A DNA stretch of 64,000 bases from Halisarca cf. caerulea (GCA_963170055.1 CAUJGJ010000246.1:1-64000), one strand, 5' to 3'; counted from the stretch's first letter, positions 37,643 through 54,100 are shown. Notes: generated by a model from the sequence alone, not told the origin. Program-made: numbers and translations.

Positions 37643-40600
37643 GTGCTGTGGGCGCATTTGTGTAGTGTTGGATATGCTGGTGCTAATACCAATATTTGGC
37701 ATTAGCACCACGCACATTCCCAGTGGACACACATGAAGTTTCTTAACTGCTGTGGGCGTATTTGTGTAGTGTTGGATATGCTGGTGCTAATACCAATATT
37801 GGCCCAGCACCACACACAATCCCAGTGGACACACACAAAGTTTCTTACCTGCTGTGGGCGTATTTGTGTAGTGTTGGATATGCTGGTGCTAATACCAATA
37901 TTTGGCACTAGCACCACACACATTCCCAGTGGAAACACATGAAGTTTCTGAAGTGCTGTGGGCGTATTTGTGTAGTGTAGGGAATGCAGGTGCTAATACC
38001 AATATTTGGCACTAGCACCACGCACATTCCCAGTGGACACAGATGAAATTTCATAAGTACTGTGGGCGTATTTGTGTAGTGTTGGATATGCTGGTGCTAA
38101 TACCAATATTTGGCACTAGCACCACACACATTCCCAGTGGAAACACATGAAGTTTCTGAAGTGCTGTGGGCGTATTTGTGTAGTGTTGGATATGCTGGTG
38201 TTAATACCAATATTTGGTACTAGCACCACGCACATTCCCAGTGGACAAACATGAAGTTTCTGAAGTGCTGTGGGCGTATTTGTGTAGTGTTGGATATGCT
38301 GGTGTTAATACCAATATTTGGCACTAGCACCGCTCACATTCCCAGTGGACACACAAAAAGTTTCTTAACTGCTGTGGGCGTATTTGTTTAGTGTTGGATA
38401 TGCTGGTGCTAATACCAATATTTGGTACTAGCACCGCTCACCTTCCCAGTGGACACACATGAAGTTTCTTAACTGCTGTGGGCGAATTTGTGTAATGTTG
38501 TATATGCTGGTGCTAATACCAATATTTGCCACTAGCACCACGCACATTCCCAGTGGACACACATGAAGTTTCTGATGTACTGTGGGCGTATTTGTGTAGT
38601 GTAGGGAATGCAGGTGCTAATACCAATATTTGGCACTAGCACCACGCACATTCCCAGTGGAAACACATGAAGTTTCTGAAGTGCTGTGGGCGCATTTGTG
38701 TAGTGTTGGATATGGTGGTGCTAATACCAATATTTGGCACTAGCACCACGCACAGTCCCAGTGGACACACATGAAGTTTCTTAACTGCTGTGGGCGTATT
38801 TGTGTAGTGTTGGATATGCTGGTGCTAATACCAATATTGGCCCAGCACCACACACAATCCCAGTGGACACACACAAAGTTTCTTACCTGCTGTGGGCGTA
38901 TTTGTGTAGTGTTGGATATGCTGGTGCTAATACCAATATTAGGCACTAGCACCACACACATTCCCAGTGGAAACACATGAAGTTTCTGAAGTGCTGTGGG
39001 CGTATTTGTGTAGTGTTGGATTTGCTGGTGCTAATACCAATATTTGGCACTAGCACCACGCACATTCCCAGTGGACACACATGAAGTTTCTGAAGTGCTG
39101 TGGGCGTATTTGTGTAGTGATGGATATGCTGGTGCTAATACCAATATTTGGCACTGGCACCACGCACATTCCCAATGGAAACACATGAAGTTTCTGAAGT
39201 GCTGTGGGCGTATTTGTGTAGAGTTGGATATGCTGGTGCTAATACCAATATTTGGCACTAGCACCACGCACATTTCCAGTGGACACACATTAAGTTTCTG
39301 ATGTACTGTAGGCGTATTTGTGTAGTGTAGGGAATGCAGGTGCTAATACCAATATTTGGCACTAGCACCACGCACATTCCCAGTGGACACAGATGAAATT
39401 TCATAAGTACTGTGGGCGTATTTGTGTAGTGTTGGATATGCTGGTGCTAATACCAATATTTGGCACTAGCACCACGCACATTCCCAGTGGACACACATGA
39501 AGTTTCTTAACTGCTGTGGGCGAATTTGTGTAATGTTGTATATGCTGGTGCTAATACCAATATTTGCCACTAGCACCACGCACATTCCCAGTGGACACAC
39601 ATGAAGTTTCTGATGTACTGTGGGCGTATTTGTGTAGTGTAGGGAATGCAGGTGCTAATACCAATATTTGGCATTAGCACCACGCACATTCCCAGTGGAC
39701 ACACATGAAGTTTCTTAACTGCTGTGGGCGTATTTGTGTAGTGTTGGATATGCTGGTGCTAATACCAATATTGGCCCAGCACCACACACAATCCCAGTGG
39801 ACACACACAAAGTTTCTTACCTGCTGTGGGCGTAATTGTGTAGTGTTGGATATGCTGGTGCTAATACCAATATTTGGCACTAGCACCACACACATTCCCA
39901 GTGGAAACACATGAAGTTTCTGAAGTGCTGTGGGCGTATTTGTGTAGTGTTGGATATGCTGGTGTTAATACCAATATTTGGTACTAGCACCACGCACATT
40001 CCCAGTGGACAAACATGAAGTTTCTGAAGTGCTGTGGGCGTATTTGTGTAGTGTTGGATATGCTGGTGCTAATACCAATATTAGCACCAGCACCACGCAC
40101 AATCCCAGTGGACACACACGAAGTTTCTTACCTGCTGTGGGCGTATTTGTATAGTGTTGGATATGCTGGTGCTAATACCAATATTTGGCACTAGCACCAC
40201 ACACATTCCCTGTGGACACACATGAAGTTTCTTAAGTGCCTTGGGCGTATTAGTGTAGTATTGGATATTCTGGTGCTAATACCAATATTTGGCACTAGCA
40301 CCACGCACATTCCCAGTGGACACACATGAAATTTCTGAAGTGCTGTGGGCGTATTAGTGTAGTGTTGGATATTCTGGTTCTAATACCAATATTTGGCACT
40401 AGCACCACGCACATTCCCAGTGGACACACATGAAGTTTCTGAAGTACTGTGGGCGTTTTTGTGTAGTGTTGGATATGCTGGTGCTAATACCAATATTTGG
40501 CACTAGCACCACGCACATTTCCAGTGGACACACATGAAGTTTCTGATGTACTGTAGGCGTATTTGTGTAGTGTAGGGAATGCAGGTGCTAATACCAATAT

Positions 40601-42150
40601 TTGGCACTAGCACCACGCACATTCCCAGTGGACACAGATGAAATTTCATAAGTACTGTGGGCGTATTTGTGTAGTGTTGGATATGCTGGTGCTAATACCA
40701 ATATTTGGCACTAGCACCACGCACATTCCCAGTGGACACACATGAAGTTTCTTAACTGCTGTGGGCGAATTTGTGTAATGTTGTATATGCTGGTGCTAAT
40801 ACCAATATTTGCCACTAGCACCACGCACATTCCCAGTGGACACACATGAAGTTTCTGATGTACTGTGGGCGTATTTGTGTAGTGTAGGGAATGCAGGTGC
40901 TAATACCAATATTTGGCACTAGCACCACGCACATTCCCAGTGGAAACACATGAAGTTTCTGAAGTGCTGTGGGCGCATTTGTGTAGTGTTGGATATGCTT
41001 GTTCTAATACCAATATTTGGCATTAGCAGCACGCACATTCCCAGTGGACACACATGAAGTTTCTTAACTGCTGTGGGCGTATTTGTGTAGTGTTGGATAT
41101 GCTGGTGCTAATACCAATATTGGCCCAGCACCACACACAATCCAAGTGGACACACACAAAGTTTCTTACCTGCTGTGGGCGTATTTGTGTAGTGTTGGAT
41201 ATGCTGGTGCTAATACCAATATTTGGCACTAGCACCACGCACATTCCCAGTGGACGCACATGAAATTTCTTAAGTGCCTTGGGCGTATTAGTGTAGAATT
41301 GGATATTCTGGTGCTAATACCAATATTTGGCACTAGCACCACGCACATTCCCAGTGGACACACATGAAATTTCTGAAGTGCTGTGGGCGTATTAGTGTAG
41401 TGTTGGATATTCTGGTTCTAATACCAATATTTGGCACTAGCACCACGCACATTCCCAGTGGACACACATGAAGTTTCTGAAGTACTGTGGGCGTTTTTGT
41501 GTAGTGTTTGATATGCTGGTGCTAATACCAATATTTGGCACTAGCACCACGCACATTTCCAGTGGACACACATGAAGTTTCTGATGTACTGTAGGCGTAT
41601 TTGTGTAGTGTAGGGAATGCAGGTGCTAATACCAATATTTGGCACTAGCACCACGCACATTCCCAGTGGACACAGATGAAATTTCATAAGTACTGTGGGC
41701 GTATTTGTGTAGTGTTGGATATGCTGGTGCTAATACCAATATTTGGCACTAGCACCACGCACATTCCCAGTGGACACACATGAAGTTTCTTAACTGCTGT
41801 GGGCGAATTTGTGTAATGTTGTATATGCTGGTGCTAATACCAATATTTGCCACTAGCACCACGCACATTCCCAGTGGACACACATGAAGTTTCTGATGTA
41901 CTGTGGGCGTATTTGTGTAGTGTAGGGAATGCAGGTGCTAATACCAATATTTGGCACTAGCACCACGCACATTCCCAGTGGAAACACATGAAGTTTCTGA
42001 AGTGCTGTGGGCGCATTTGTGTAGTGTTGGATATGCTGGTGCTAATACCAATATTTGGCATTAGCACCACGCACATTCCCAGTGGACACACATGAAGTTT
42101 CTTAACTGCTGTGGGCGTATTTGTGTAGTGTTGGATATGCTGGTGCTAAT
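37643..42150 (+). repeat. 104-bp satellite, mosaic of short higher-order offsets
   Basis: About 43 monomers. Short TTGGCCCAGC monomers and their neighbours recur at 37702, 38740, 39674 and 41023, giving offsets of 1038, 934 and 1349 bp. These are near multiples of 104 minus small deletions. A 1-bp-shorter intermediate (AATATTAGCACCAGCACC near 40078) accounts for the odd 1349 spacing. Monomers with ATTAGTGTAG and GATATTCTGG occur near 40250-40370 and again near 41286-41410. Confidence 0.87.
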
Positions 42151-45100
42151 ACCAATATTTGGCACTAGCACCACGCACATTCCCAGTGGACACACATGAC
42201 CTTTCTGAAGTGCTGTGGGCGTATTTGTGTAATGTTGGATATGCTGGTGCTAATACCAATATTTGGCACTAGCACCACGCACATTCCCAGGGGACACACA
42301 TGACCTTTCTGAAGTGCTGTGGGCGTACTTGTGTAGTGTTGGATATGCTGGTGCTAATACCAATATTTGGCACTAGCACCATTCACATTCCCAGTGGACA
42401 CACATGAAGTTTCTTAACTACTGTGGGCGTATTTGTGTAATGTTGGATATGCTGGTGCTAATACCAATATTTGGCACTAGCACCACGCACATTCCCCGTG
42501 GACACACATGACCTTTCTGAAGTGCTGTGAGCGTATTTGTGTAGTGTTGGATATGATGGTGCTAATACCAATATTTGGCACTAGCACCACGCACATTCCC
42601 AGTGGACACACATGAAGTTTCTTAACTACTGTGGACGTATTTGTGTAGTGTTGGATATGCTTGTGCTAATACCAATATTTGGCACTAGCACAACGCACAT
42701 TCCCAGTGGACACACATGAAGTTTCTGAACTGCTGTGGGCGTATTTGTGTAGTGTTGGATATGCTGGTGCTAATACCAATAGTTGGCACTAGCACCACGC
42801 ACATTCCCAGTGGACACACATGAAGTTTCTGAAGTGCTGTGGGCGTATTTGTGTAGTGTAGGATATGCTGGTGCTAATACCAATATTTGGCACTAGCACC
42901 ACGCACATTCCCAGTGGACACACATGACCTTTCTGAAGTGCTGTGGGCGTATTTGTGTAATGTTGGATATGCTGGTGCTAATACCAATATTTGGCACTAG
43001 CACCACGCACATTCCCAGTGGACACAAATGAAGTTTCTTAACTACTGTAGGCGTATTTGTGTAATGTTGGATATGCTCGTGCTAATACCAATATTTGGCA
43101 CTAGCACCACGCACATTCCCAGGGGACACACATGACCTTTCTGAAGTGCTGTGGGCGTATTTGTGTAGTGTTGGATATGCTGGTGCTAATACCAATATTT
43201 GGCACTAGCACCACGCATATTCCCAGTGGACACACATGAAGTTTCTTAACTACTGTGGACGTATTTGTGTAGTGTTGGATATGCTGGTGCTAATACCAAT
43301 ATTTGGCACTAGCACCACGCACATTCCCAGTGGACACACATGAAGTTTCTGAAGTGCTGTGGGCGTATTTGTGTAGTGTTGGATATGCTGGTGCTAATAC
43401 CAATATTTGGCACTAGCACCACGCACATTCCCAGTGGACACACATGACCTTTCTGAAGTGCTGTGGGCGTATTTGTGTAATGTTGGATATGCTGGTGCTA
43501 ATACCAATATTTGGCACTAGCACCACGCACATTCCCAGTGGACACAAATGAAGTTTCTTAACTACTGTAGGCGTATTTGTGTAATGTTGGATATGCTGGT
43601 GCTAATACCAATATTTGGCACTAGCACCACGCACATTCCCAGGGGACACACATGACCTTTCTGAAGTGCTGTGGGCGTATTTGTGTAGTGCTGGATATGC
43701 TGGTGCTAATACCAATATTTGGCACTAGCACCACGCACATTCCCGGTGGACACACATGAAGTTTCTTAACTACTGTGGGCGTATTTGTGTAGTGTTGGAT
43801 ATGCTGGTGCTAATACCAATATTTGGCACTAGCACCACGCACATTCCCAGTGGACACAAATGAAGTTTCTTAACTACTGTGGGCGTATTTGTGTAATGTT
43901 GGATATGCTGGTGAAAATACCAATATTTGGCAATAACACCACGCGCATTCCCAGTGGACACACATGACCTTTCTGAAGTGCTGTGGGCGTATTTGTGTAG
44001 TGTTGGATATGTTGGTGCTAATACCAATATTTGGCACTAGCACCACGCATATTCCCAGTGGACACAAATGAAGTTTCTTAACTACTGTAGGCGTATTTGT
44101 GTAATGTTGGATATGCTGGTGCTAATACCAATATTTGGCACTAGCACCACGCACATTACCAGGGGACACACATGACCTTTCTGAAGTGCTGTGGGCGTAT
44201 TTGTGTAGTGTTGGATATGCTGGTGCTAATACCAATATTTGGCACTAGCACCACGCACATTCCCAGTGGACACACATGAAGTTTCTTAACTACTGTGGAC
44301 GTATTTGTGTAGTGTTGGATATGATGGTGCTAATACCAATATTTGGCACTAGCACCACGCACATTCCCAGTGGACACACATGAAGTTTCTTAACTACTGT
44401 GGACGTATTTGTGTAGTGTTGGATATGCTGGTGCAAATACCAATATTTTGCACTAGCACAACGCACATTCCCAGTGGACACACATGAAGTTTCTGAAGTG
44501 CTGTGGGCGTATTTGTGTAGTGTTGGATATGCTGGTGCTAATACCAATAGTTGGCACTAGCACCACGCACATTCCCAGTGGACACACATGAAGTTTCTGA
44601 AGTGCTGTGGGCGTATTTGTGTAGTGTTGGATATGCTGGTGCTAATACCAATATTTGGCACTAGCACCACGCACATTCCCAGTGGACACACATGACCTTT
44701 CTGAAGTGCTGTGGGCGTATTTGTGTAATGTTGGATATGCTGGTGCTAATACCAATATTTGGCACTAGCACCACGCACATTCCCAGGGGACACAAATGAA
44801 GTTTCTTAACTACTGTAGGCGTATTTGTGTAATGTTGGATATGCTGGTGCTAATACCAATATTTGGCACTAGTACCACGCACATTCCCAGGGGACACACA
44901 TGACCTTTCTGAAGTGCTGTGGGCGTATTTGTGTAGTGCTGGATATGCTGGTGCTAATACCAATATTTGGCACTAGCACCACGCACATTCCCGGTGGACA
45001 CACATGAAGTTTCTTAACTACTGTGGACGTATTTGTGTAGTGTTGGATATGCTGGTGCTAATACCAATATTTGGCACTAGCACCACGCACATTCCCAGTG

Positions 45101-48100
45101 GACACACATGAAGTTTCTGAAGTGCTGTGGGCGTATTTGTGTAGTGTTGGATATGCTGGTGCTAATACCAATATTTGGCACTAGCACCACGCACATTCCC
45201 AGTGGACACACATGACCTTTCTGAAGTGCTGTGGGCGTATTTGTGTAATGTTGGATATGCTGGTGCTAATACCAATATTTGGCACTAGCACCACGCACAT
45301 TCCCAGGGGACACACATGACCTTTCTGAAGTGCTGTGGGCGTATTTGTGTAGTGTTGGATATGCTGGTGCTAATACCAATATTTGGCACTAGCACCACGC
45401 ACATTCCCAGGGGACACACATGACCTTTCTGAAGTGCTGTGGGCGTATTTGTGTAGTGTTGGATATGCTGGTGCTAATACCAATATTTGGCACTAGCACC
45501 ACGCACATTCCCAGTGGACACACATAACCTTTCTGAAGTGCTGTGGGCGTATTTGTGTAATGTTGGATATGCTGGTGCTAATACCAATATTTGGCACTAG
45601 CACCACGCACATTCCCAGTGGACACAAATGAAGTTTCTTAACTACTGTAGGCGTATTTGTGTAATGTTGGATATGCTGGTGCTAATACCAATATTTAGCA
45701 CTAGCACCACGCACATTCCCAGTGGACACACATGACCTTTCTGAAGTGCTGTGGGCGTATTTGTGTAGTGCTGGATATGCTGGTGCTAATACCAATATTT
45801 GGCACTAGCACCACGCACATTCCCGGTGGACACACATGAAGTTTCTTAACTACTGTGGGCGTATTTGTGTAGTGTTGGATATGCTGGTGCTAATACCAAT
45901 ATTTTACACTAGCACCACGCACATTCCAGTGGACACAAATGAAGTTTCTTAACTACTGTGGGCGTATTTGTGTAATGTTGGATATGCTGGTGAAAATACC
46001 AATATTTGGCAATAACACCACGCGCATTCCCAGTGGACACACATGACCTTTCTGAAGTGCTGTGGGCGTATTTGTGTAGTGTTGGATATGTTGGTGCTAA
46101 TACCAATATTTGGCACTAGCACCACGCATATTCCCAGTGGACACAAATGAAGTTTCTTAACTACTGTAGGCGTATTTGTGTAATGTTGGATATGCTGGTG
46201 CTAATACCAATATTTGGCACTAGCACCACGCACATTCCCAGGGGACACACATGACCTTTCTGAAGTGCTGTGGGCGTATTTTTGTAGTGTTGGATATGCT
46301 GGTGCTAATACCAATATTTGGCACTAGCACCACGCACATTCCCAGTGGACACAAATGAAGTTTCTTAACTACTGTAGGCGTATTTGTGTAATGTTGGATA
46401 TGCTGGTGCTAATACCAATATTTGGCACTAGCACCACGCACATTCCCAGTGGACACACATGACCTTTCTGAAGTGCTGTGGGCGTATTTGTGTAGTGTTG
46501 GATATGCTGGTGCTAATACCAATATTTGGCACTAGCACCACGCACATTCCCAGTGGACACACATGACCTTTCTGAAGTGCTGTGGGCGTATTTGTGTAAT
46601 GTTGGATATGCTGGTGCTAATACCAATATTTGGCACTAGCACCACGCACATTCCCAGTGGACACAAATGAAGTTTCTTAACTACTGTAGGCGTATTTGTG
46701 TAATGTTGGATATGCTGGTGCTAATACCAATATTTAGCACTAGCACCACGCACATTCCCAGTGGACACACATGACCTTTCTGAAGTGCTGTGGGCGTATT
46801 TGTGTAGTGCTGGATATGCTGGTGCTAATACCAATATTTGGCACTAGCACCACGCACATTCCCGGTGGACACACATGAAGTTTCTTAACTACTGTGGGCG
46901 TATTTGTGTAGTGTTGGATATGCTGGTGCTAATACCAATATTTTACACTAGCACCACGCACATTCCAGTGGACACAAATGAAGTTTCTTAACTACTGTGG
47001 GCGTATTTGTGTAATGTTGGATATGCTGGTGAAAATACCAATATTTGGCAATAACACCACGCGCATTCCCAGTGGACACACATGACCTTTCTGAAGTGCT
47101 GTGGGCGTATTTGTGTAGTGTTGGATATGTTGGTGCTAATACCAATATTTGGCACTAGCACCACGCATATTCCCAGTGGACACAAATGAAGTTTCTTAAC
47201 TACTGTAGGCGTATTTGTGTAATGTTGGATATGCTGGTGCTAATACCAATATTTGGCACTAGCACCACGCACATTCCCAGGGGACACACATGACCTTTCT
47301 GAAGTGCTGTGGGCGTATTTGTGTAGTGTTGGATATGCTGGTGCTAATACCAATATTTGGCACTAGCACCACGCACATTCCCAGTGGACACACATGAAGT
47401 TTCTTAACTACTGTGGACGTATTTGTGTAGTGTTGGATATGATGGTGCTAATACCAATATTTGGCACTAGCACCACGCACATTCCCAGTGGACACACATG
47501 AAGTTTCTTAACTACTGTGGACGTATTTGTGTAGTGTTGGATATGCTGGTGCTAATACCAATATTTGGCACTAGCACAACGCACATTCCTCGTGGACACA
47601 CATGAAGTTTCTGAAGTGCTGTGGGCGTATTTGTGTAGTGTTGGATATGTTGGTGCTAATACCAATATTTGGCACTAGCACCACGCATATTCCCAGTGGA
47701 CACAAATGAAGTTTCTTAACTACTGTAGGCGTATTTGTGTAATGTTGGATATGCTGGTGCTAATACCAATATTTGGCACTAGCACCACGCACATTCCCAG
47801 GGGACACACATGACCTTTCTGAAGTGCTGTGGGCGTATTTTTGTAGTGTTGGATATGCTGGTGCTAATACCAATATTTGGCACTAGCACCACGCACATTC
47901 CCAGTGGACACAAATGAAGTTTCTTAACTACTGTAGGCGTATTTGTGTAATGTTGGATATGCTGGTGCTAATACCAATATTTGGCACTAGCACCACGCAC
48001 ATTCCCAGTGGACACACATGACCTTTCTGAAGTGCTGTGGGCGTATTTGTGTAGTGTTGGATATGCTGGTGCTAATACCAATATTTGGCACTAGCACCAC

Positions 48101-51100
48101 GCACATTCCCAGTGGACACACATGACCTTTCTGAAGTGCTGTGGGCGTATTTGTGTAATGTTGGATATGCTGGTGCTAATACCAATATTTGGCACTAGCA
48201 CCACGCACATTCCCAGTGGACACAAATGAAGTTTCTTAACTACTGTAGGCGTATTTGTGTAATGTTGGATATGATGGTGCTAATACCAATATTTAGCACT
48301 AGCACCACGCACATTCCCAGTGGACACACATGACCTTTCTGAAGTGCTGTGGGCGTATTTGTGTAGTGCTGGATATGCTGGTGCTAATACCAATATTTGG
48401 CACTAGCAACACGCACATTCCCGGTGGACACACATGAAGTTTCTTAACTACTGTGGGCGTATTTGTGTAGTGTTGGATATGCTGGTGCTAATACCAATAT
48501 TTTACACTAGCACCACGCACATTCCAGTGGACACAAATGAAGTTTCTTAACTACTGTGGGCGTATTTGTGTAATGTTGGATATGCTGGTGAAAATACCAA
48601 TATTTGGCAATAACACCACGCGCATTCCCAGTGGACACACATGACCTTTCTGAAGTGCTGTGGGCGTATTTGTGTAGTGTTGGATATGTTGGTGCTAATA
48701 CCAATATTTGGCACTAGCACCACGCATATTCCCAGTGGACACAAATGAAGTTTCTTAACTACTGTAGGCGTATTTGTGTAATGTTGGATATGCTGGTGCT
48801 AATACCAATATTTGGCACTAGCACCACGCACATTCCCAGGGGACACACATGACCTTTCTGAAGTGCTGTGGGCGTATTTGTGTAGTGTTGGATATGCTGG
48901 TGCTAATACCAATATTTGGCACTAGCACCACGCACATTCCCAGTGGACACACATGAAGTTTCTTAACTACTGTGGACGTATTTGTGTAGTGTTGGATATG
49001 ATGGTGCTAATACCAATATTTGGCACTAGCACCACGCACATTCCCAGTGGACACACATGAAGTTTCTTAACTACTGTGGACGTATTTGTGTAGTGTTGGA
49101 TATGCTGGTGCTAATACCAATATTTGGCACTAGCACAACGCACATTCCTCGTGGACACACATGAAGTTTCTGAAGTGCTGTGGGCGTATTTGTGTAGTGT
49201 TGGATATGCTGGTGCTAATACCAATAGTTGGCACTAGCACCACGCACATTCCCAGTGGACACACATGAAGTTTCTGAAGTGCTGTGGGCGTATTTGTGTA
49301 GTGTTGGATATGCTGGTGCTAATACCAATATTTGGCACTAGCACCACGCACATTCCCAGTGGACACAAATGAAGTTTGTTAACTTCTGTGGGCGTATTTG
49401 TGTAATGTTGGATATGCTGGTGAAAATACCAATATTTGGCAATAACACCACGCGCATTCCCAGTGGACACACATGACCTTTCTGAAGTGCTGTGGGCGTA
49501 TTTGTGTAGTGTTGGATATGTTGGTGCTAATACCAATATTTGGCACTAGCACCACGCACATTCCCAGTGGACACAAATGAAGTTTCTTAACTACTGTAGG
49601 CGTATATGTGTAATGTTGGATATGCTGGTGCTAATACCAATATTTGGCACTAGCACCACGCACATTCCCAGGGGACACAACATGACCTTTCTGAAGTGCT
49701 GTGGGCGTATTTGTGTAGTGTTGGATATGCTGGTGCTAATACCAATATTTGGCACTAGCACCACGCACATTCCCAGTGGACACACATGACCTTTCTGAAG
49801 TGCTGTGGGCGTATTTGTGTAGTGTTGGATATGTTGGTGCTAATACCAATATTTGGCACTAGCACCACGCACATTCCCAGTGGACACAAATGAAGTTTCT
49901 TAACTACTGTAGGCGTATTTGTGTAATGTTGGATATGCTGGTGCTAATACCAATATTTGGCACTAGCACCACGCACATTCCCAGGGGACACACATGACCT
50001 TTCTGAAGTGCTGTGGGCGTATTTGTGTAGTGTTGGATATGCTGGTGCTAATACTAATATTTGGCACTAGCACCACGCACATTCCCGGTGGACACACATG
50101 AAGTTTCTTAACTACTGTGGGCGTATTTGTGTAATGTTGGATATGCTGGTGCTAATACCAATATTTGGCACTAGCACCACGCACATTCGTCGTGGACACA
50201 CATGACCATTCTGAAGTGCTGTGAGCGTATTTGTGTAGTGTTGGATATGCTGGTGCTAATACCAATAATTGGCACTAGCACCACGCACATTCCCAGTGGA
50301 CACACATGAAGTTTCTTAACTACTGTGGACGTATTTGTGTAGTGTTGGATATGCTGGTGCTAATACAAATATTTGGCACTAGCACCACGCACATTCCCAG
50401 TGGACACACATGAAGTTTCTGAAGTGCTGTGGGCGTATTTGTGTAGTGTTGGATATGCTGGTGCTAATACCAATATTTGGCACTAGCACCACGCACATTC
50501 CCAGGGGACACACAAAAGTTTCTGAAGTGCTGTGGGCGTATTTGTGTAGTGTTGGATATGCTGGTGCTAATACCAATATTTGGCACTAGCACCACGCACA
50601 TTCCCAGTGGACACACATGACCTTTCTGAAGTGCTGTGGGCGTATTTGTGTAGTGTTGGATATGCTGGTGCTAATGCCAATATTTGGCACTAGCACCACG
50701 CACATTCCCAGTGGACACACATGACCTTTCTGAAGTGCTGTGGGCGTATTTGTGTAGTGTTGGATATGTTGGTGCAAATACCAATATTTGGCACTAGCAC
50801 CACGCACATTCCCAGTGGACACACATGAAGTTTCTTAACTACTGTGGGCGTATTTGTGTAATGTTGGATATGCTGGTGCTAATACCAATATTTGGCACTA
50901 GCACCACGCACATTCCTCGTGGACACACATGACATTTCTGAAGTGCTGTGAGCGTATTTGTGTAGTGTTGGATATGCTGGTGCTAATACCAATATTTGGC
51001 ACTAGCACCACGCACATTCCCAGTGGACACACATGAAGTTTCTTAACTACTGTGGACGTATTTGTGTAGTGTTGGATATGCTGGTGCTAATACCAATATT

Positions 51101-54100
51101 TGGCACTAGCACCACGCACATTCCCAGTGGACACACATGAAGTTTCTGAAGTTCTGTGGGCGTATTTGTGTAGTGTTGGATATGCTGGTGCTAATACCAA
51201 TATTTGGCACTAGCACCACGCACATTCCCAGTGGACACGCATGACCTTTCTGAAGTGCTGTGGGCGTATTTGTGTAGTGTTGGATATGCTGGTGCTAATA
51301 CCAATATTTGGCACTAGCACCACGCACATTCCCAGTGGACACACATGAAGTTTCTTAACTACTGTGGACGTATTTGTGTAGTGTTGGATATGCTGGTGCT
51401 AATACCAATATTTGGCACTAGCACCACGCACATTCCCAGTGGACACACATGAAGTTTCTGAAGTGCTGTGGGCGTATTTGTGTAGTGTTGGATATGCTGG
51501 TGCTAATACCAATATTTATCACTAGCACCACGCACATTCCCAGTGGACACACATGAAGTTTCTGAAGTGCTGTGGGCGTATTTGTGTAGTGTTGGATATA
51601 CTGGTGCTAATACCAATATTTGGCACTAGCACCACGCACATTCCCAGTGGACACACATGACCTTTCTGAAGTTCTGTGGGCGTATTTGTGTAGTGTTGGA
51701 TATGCTGGTGCTAATGCCAATATTTGGCACTACCACCACGCACATTCCCAGTGGACACACATGACCTTTCTGAAGTGCTGTGGGCGTATTTGTGTAGTGT
51801 TGGATATGCTGGTGCTAATACCAATATTTGGCACTAGCACCACGCACATTCCCAGTGGACACACATGAAGTTTCTTAACTACTGTGGACGTATTTGTGTA
51901 GTGTTGGATATGCTGGTGCTAATACCAATATTTGGCACTAGCACCACGCACATTCCCAGTGGACACACATGAAGTTTCTGAAGTGCTGTGGGCGTATTTT
52001 TGTAGTGTTGGATATGCTGGTGCTAATACCAGTATTTGGCACTAGCACCACGCACATTCCCAGGGGACACACATGAAGTTTCTGAAGTGCTGTGGGCGTA
52101 TTTGTGTAGTGTTGGATATGCTGGTGCTAATACCAATATTTGGCACTAGCACCACGCACATTCCCAGGGGACACACATGAAGTTTCTGAAGTGCTGTGGG
52201 CGTATTTGTGTAGTGTTGGATATGCTGGTGCTAATACCTATATTTGGCACTAGCACCACGCACATTCCCAGTGGACACACATGAAGTTTCTGAAGTGCAG
52301 TGGGCGTATTTGTGTAGTGTTGGATATGCTGGTGCTAATACCAATATTTGGCACTAGCACCACGCACATTCCCAGCGGACACACATGAAGTTTCTGAAGT
52401 GCTGTGGGCGTATTTGTGTAGTGTTGGATATGCTGGTGCTAATACCAATATTTGGCACTAGCACCACGCACATTCCCAGTGGACACACATGACCTTTCTG
52501 AAGTGCTGTGGGCGTATTTGTGTAATGTTGGATATGCTGGTGCTAATACCAATATTTGGCACTAGCACCACGCACATTCCCCGTGGACACACATGACCTT
52601 TCTGAAGTGCTGTGGGCGTATTTGTGTAGTGTTGGATATGCTGGTGCTAATGCCAATATTTGGCACTAGCACCACGCACATTCCCAGTGGACACACATGA
52701 AGTTTCTTAACTACTGTGGACGTATTTGTGTAGTGTTGGATATGCTGGTGCTAATACCAATATTTGGCACTAGCACCACGCACATTCCCAGTGGACACAC
52801 ATGAAGTTTCTGAAGTTCTGTGGGCGTATTTGTGTAGTGTTGGATATGCTGGAGCTAATACCAATATTTTGCACTAGCACCACGCACATTCCCAGTGGAC
52901 ACACATGACCTTTCTGAAGTGCTGTGGGCGTATTTGTGTAGTGTTGGATATGCTGGTGCTAATACCAATATTTGGCACTAGCACCACGCACATTCCCAGT
53001 GGACACAAATGAAGTTTCTTAACTACTGTAGGCGTATTTGTGTAATGTTGGATATGCTGGTGCTAATACCAATATTTGGCACTAGCACCACGCACATTCC
53101 CAAGGGACACACATGACCTTTCTGAAGTGCTGTGGGCGTATTTGTGTAGTGTTGGATATGCTGGTGCTAATACCAATATTTGGCACTAGCACCACGCACA
53201 TTCCCAGTGGACACACATGTCCTTTCTGAAGTGCTGTGGACGTATTTGTGTAGTGTTGGATATTCTGGTGCTAATACCAATATTTGGCACTAGCACCACA
53301 CACATTCCCAGTGGACACACATGACCTTTCTGAAGAGCTGTGGGCGTATTTGTGTAGTGTTGGATATGCTGGTGCTAATACCAATATTTGGCACTAGCAC
53401 CACGCACATTCCCAGTGGACACACATGAAGTTTCTTAACTACTGTGGACGTATTTGTGTAGTGTTGGATATGCTGGTGCTAATACCAATATTTGGCACTA
53501 GCACCACGCACATTCCCAGCGGACACACATGAAGTTTCTGAAGTGCTGTGGGCGTATTTGTGTAGTGTTGGATATGCTGGTGCTAATACCAATATTTGGC
53601 ACTAGCACCACGCACATTCCCAGTGGACACACATGACCTTTCTGAAGTGCTGTGGGCGTATTTGTGTAATGTTGGATATGCTGGTGCTAATACCAATATT
53701 TGGCACTAGCACCACGCACATTCCCAGTGGACACACATGAAGTTTCTTAACTACTGTGGGCGTATTTGTGTAATGTTGGATATGCTGGTGCTAATACCAA
53801 TATTTGGCACTAGCACCACGCACATTCCCCGTGGACACACATGACCTTTCTGAAGTGCTGTGGGCGTATTTGTGTAGTGTTGGATATGCTGGTGCTAATA
53901 CAAATATTTGGCACTAGCACCACGCACATTCCAAGTGGACACACATGAAGTTTCTTAACTACTGTGGACGTATTTGTGTAATGTTGGATATGCTGGTGCT
54001 AATACCAATATTTGGCACTAGCACCACGCACATTCCCAGTGGACACACATGACCTTTCTGAAGTGCTGTGGGCGTATTTGTGTAGTGTTGGATATGCTGG

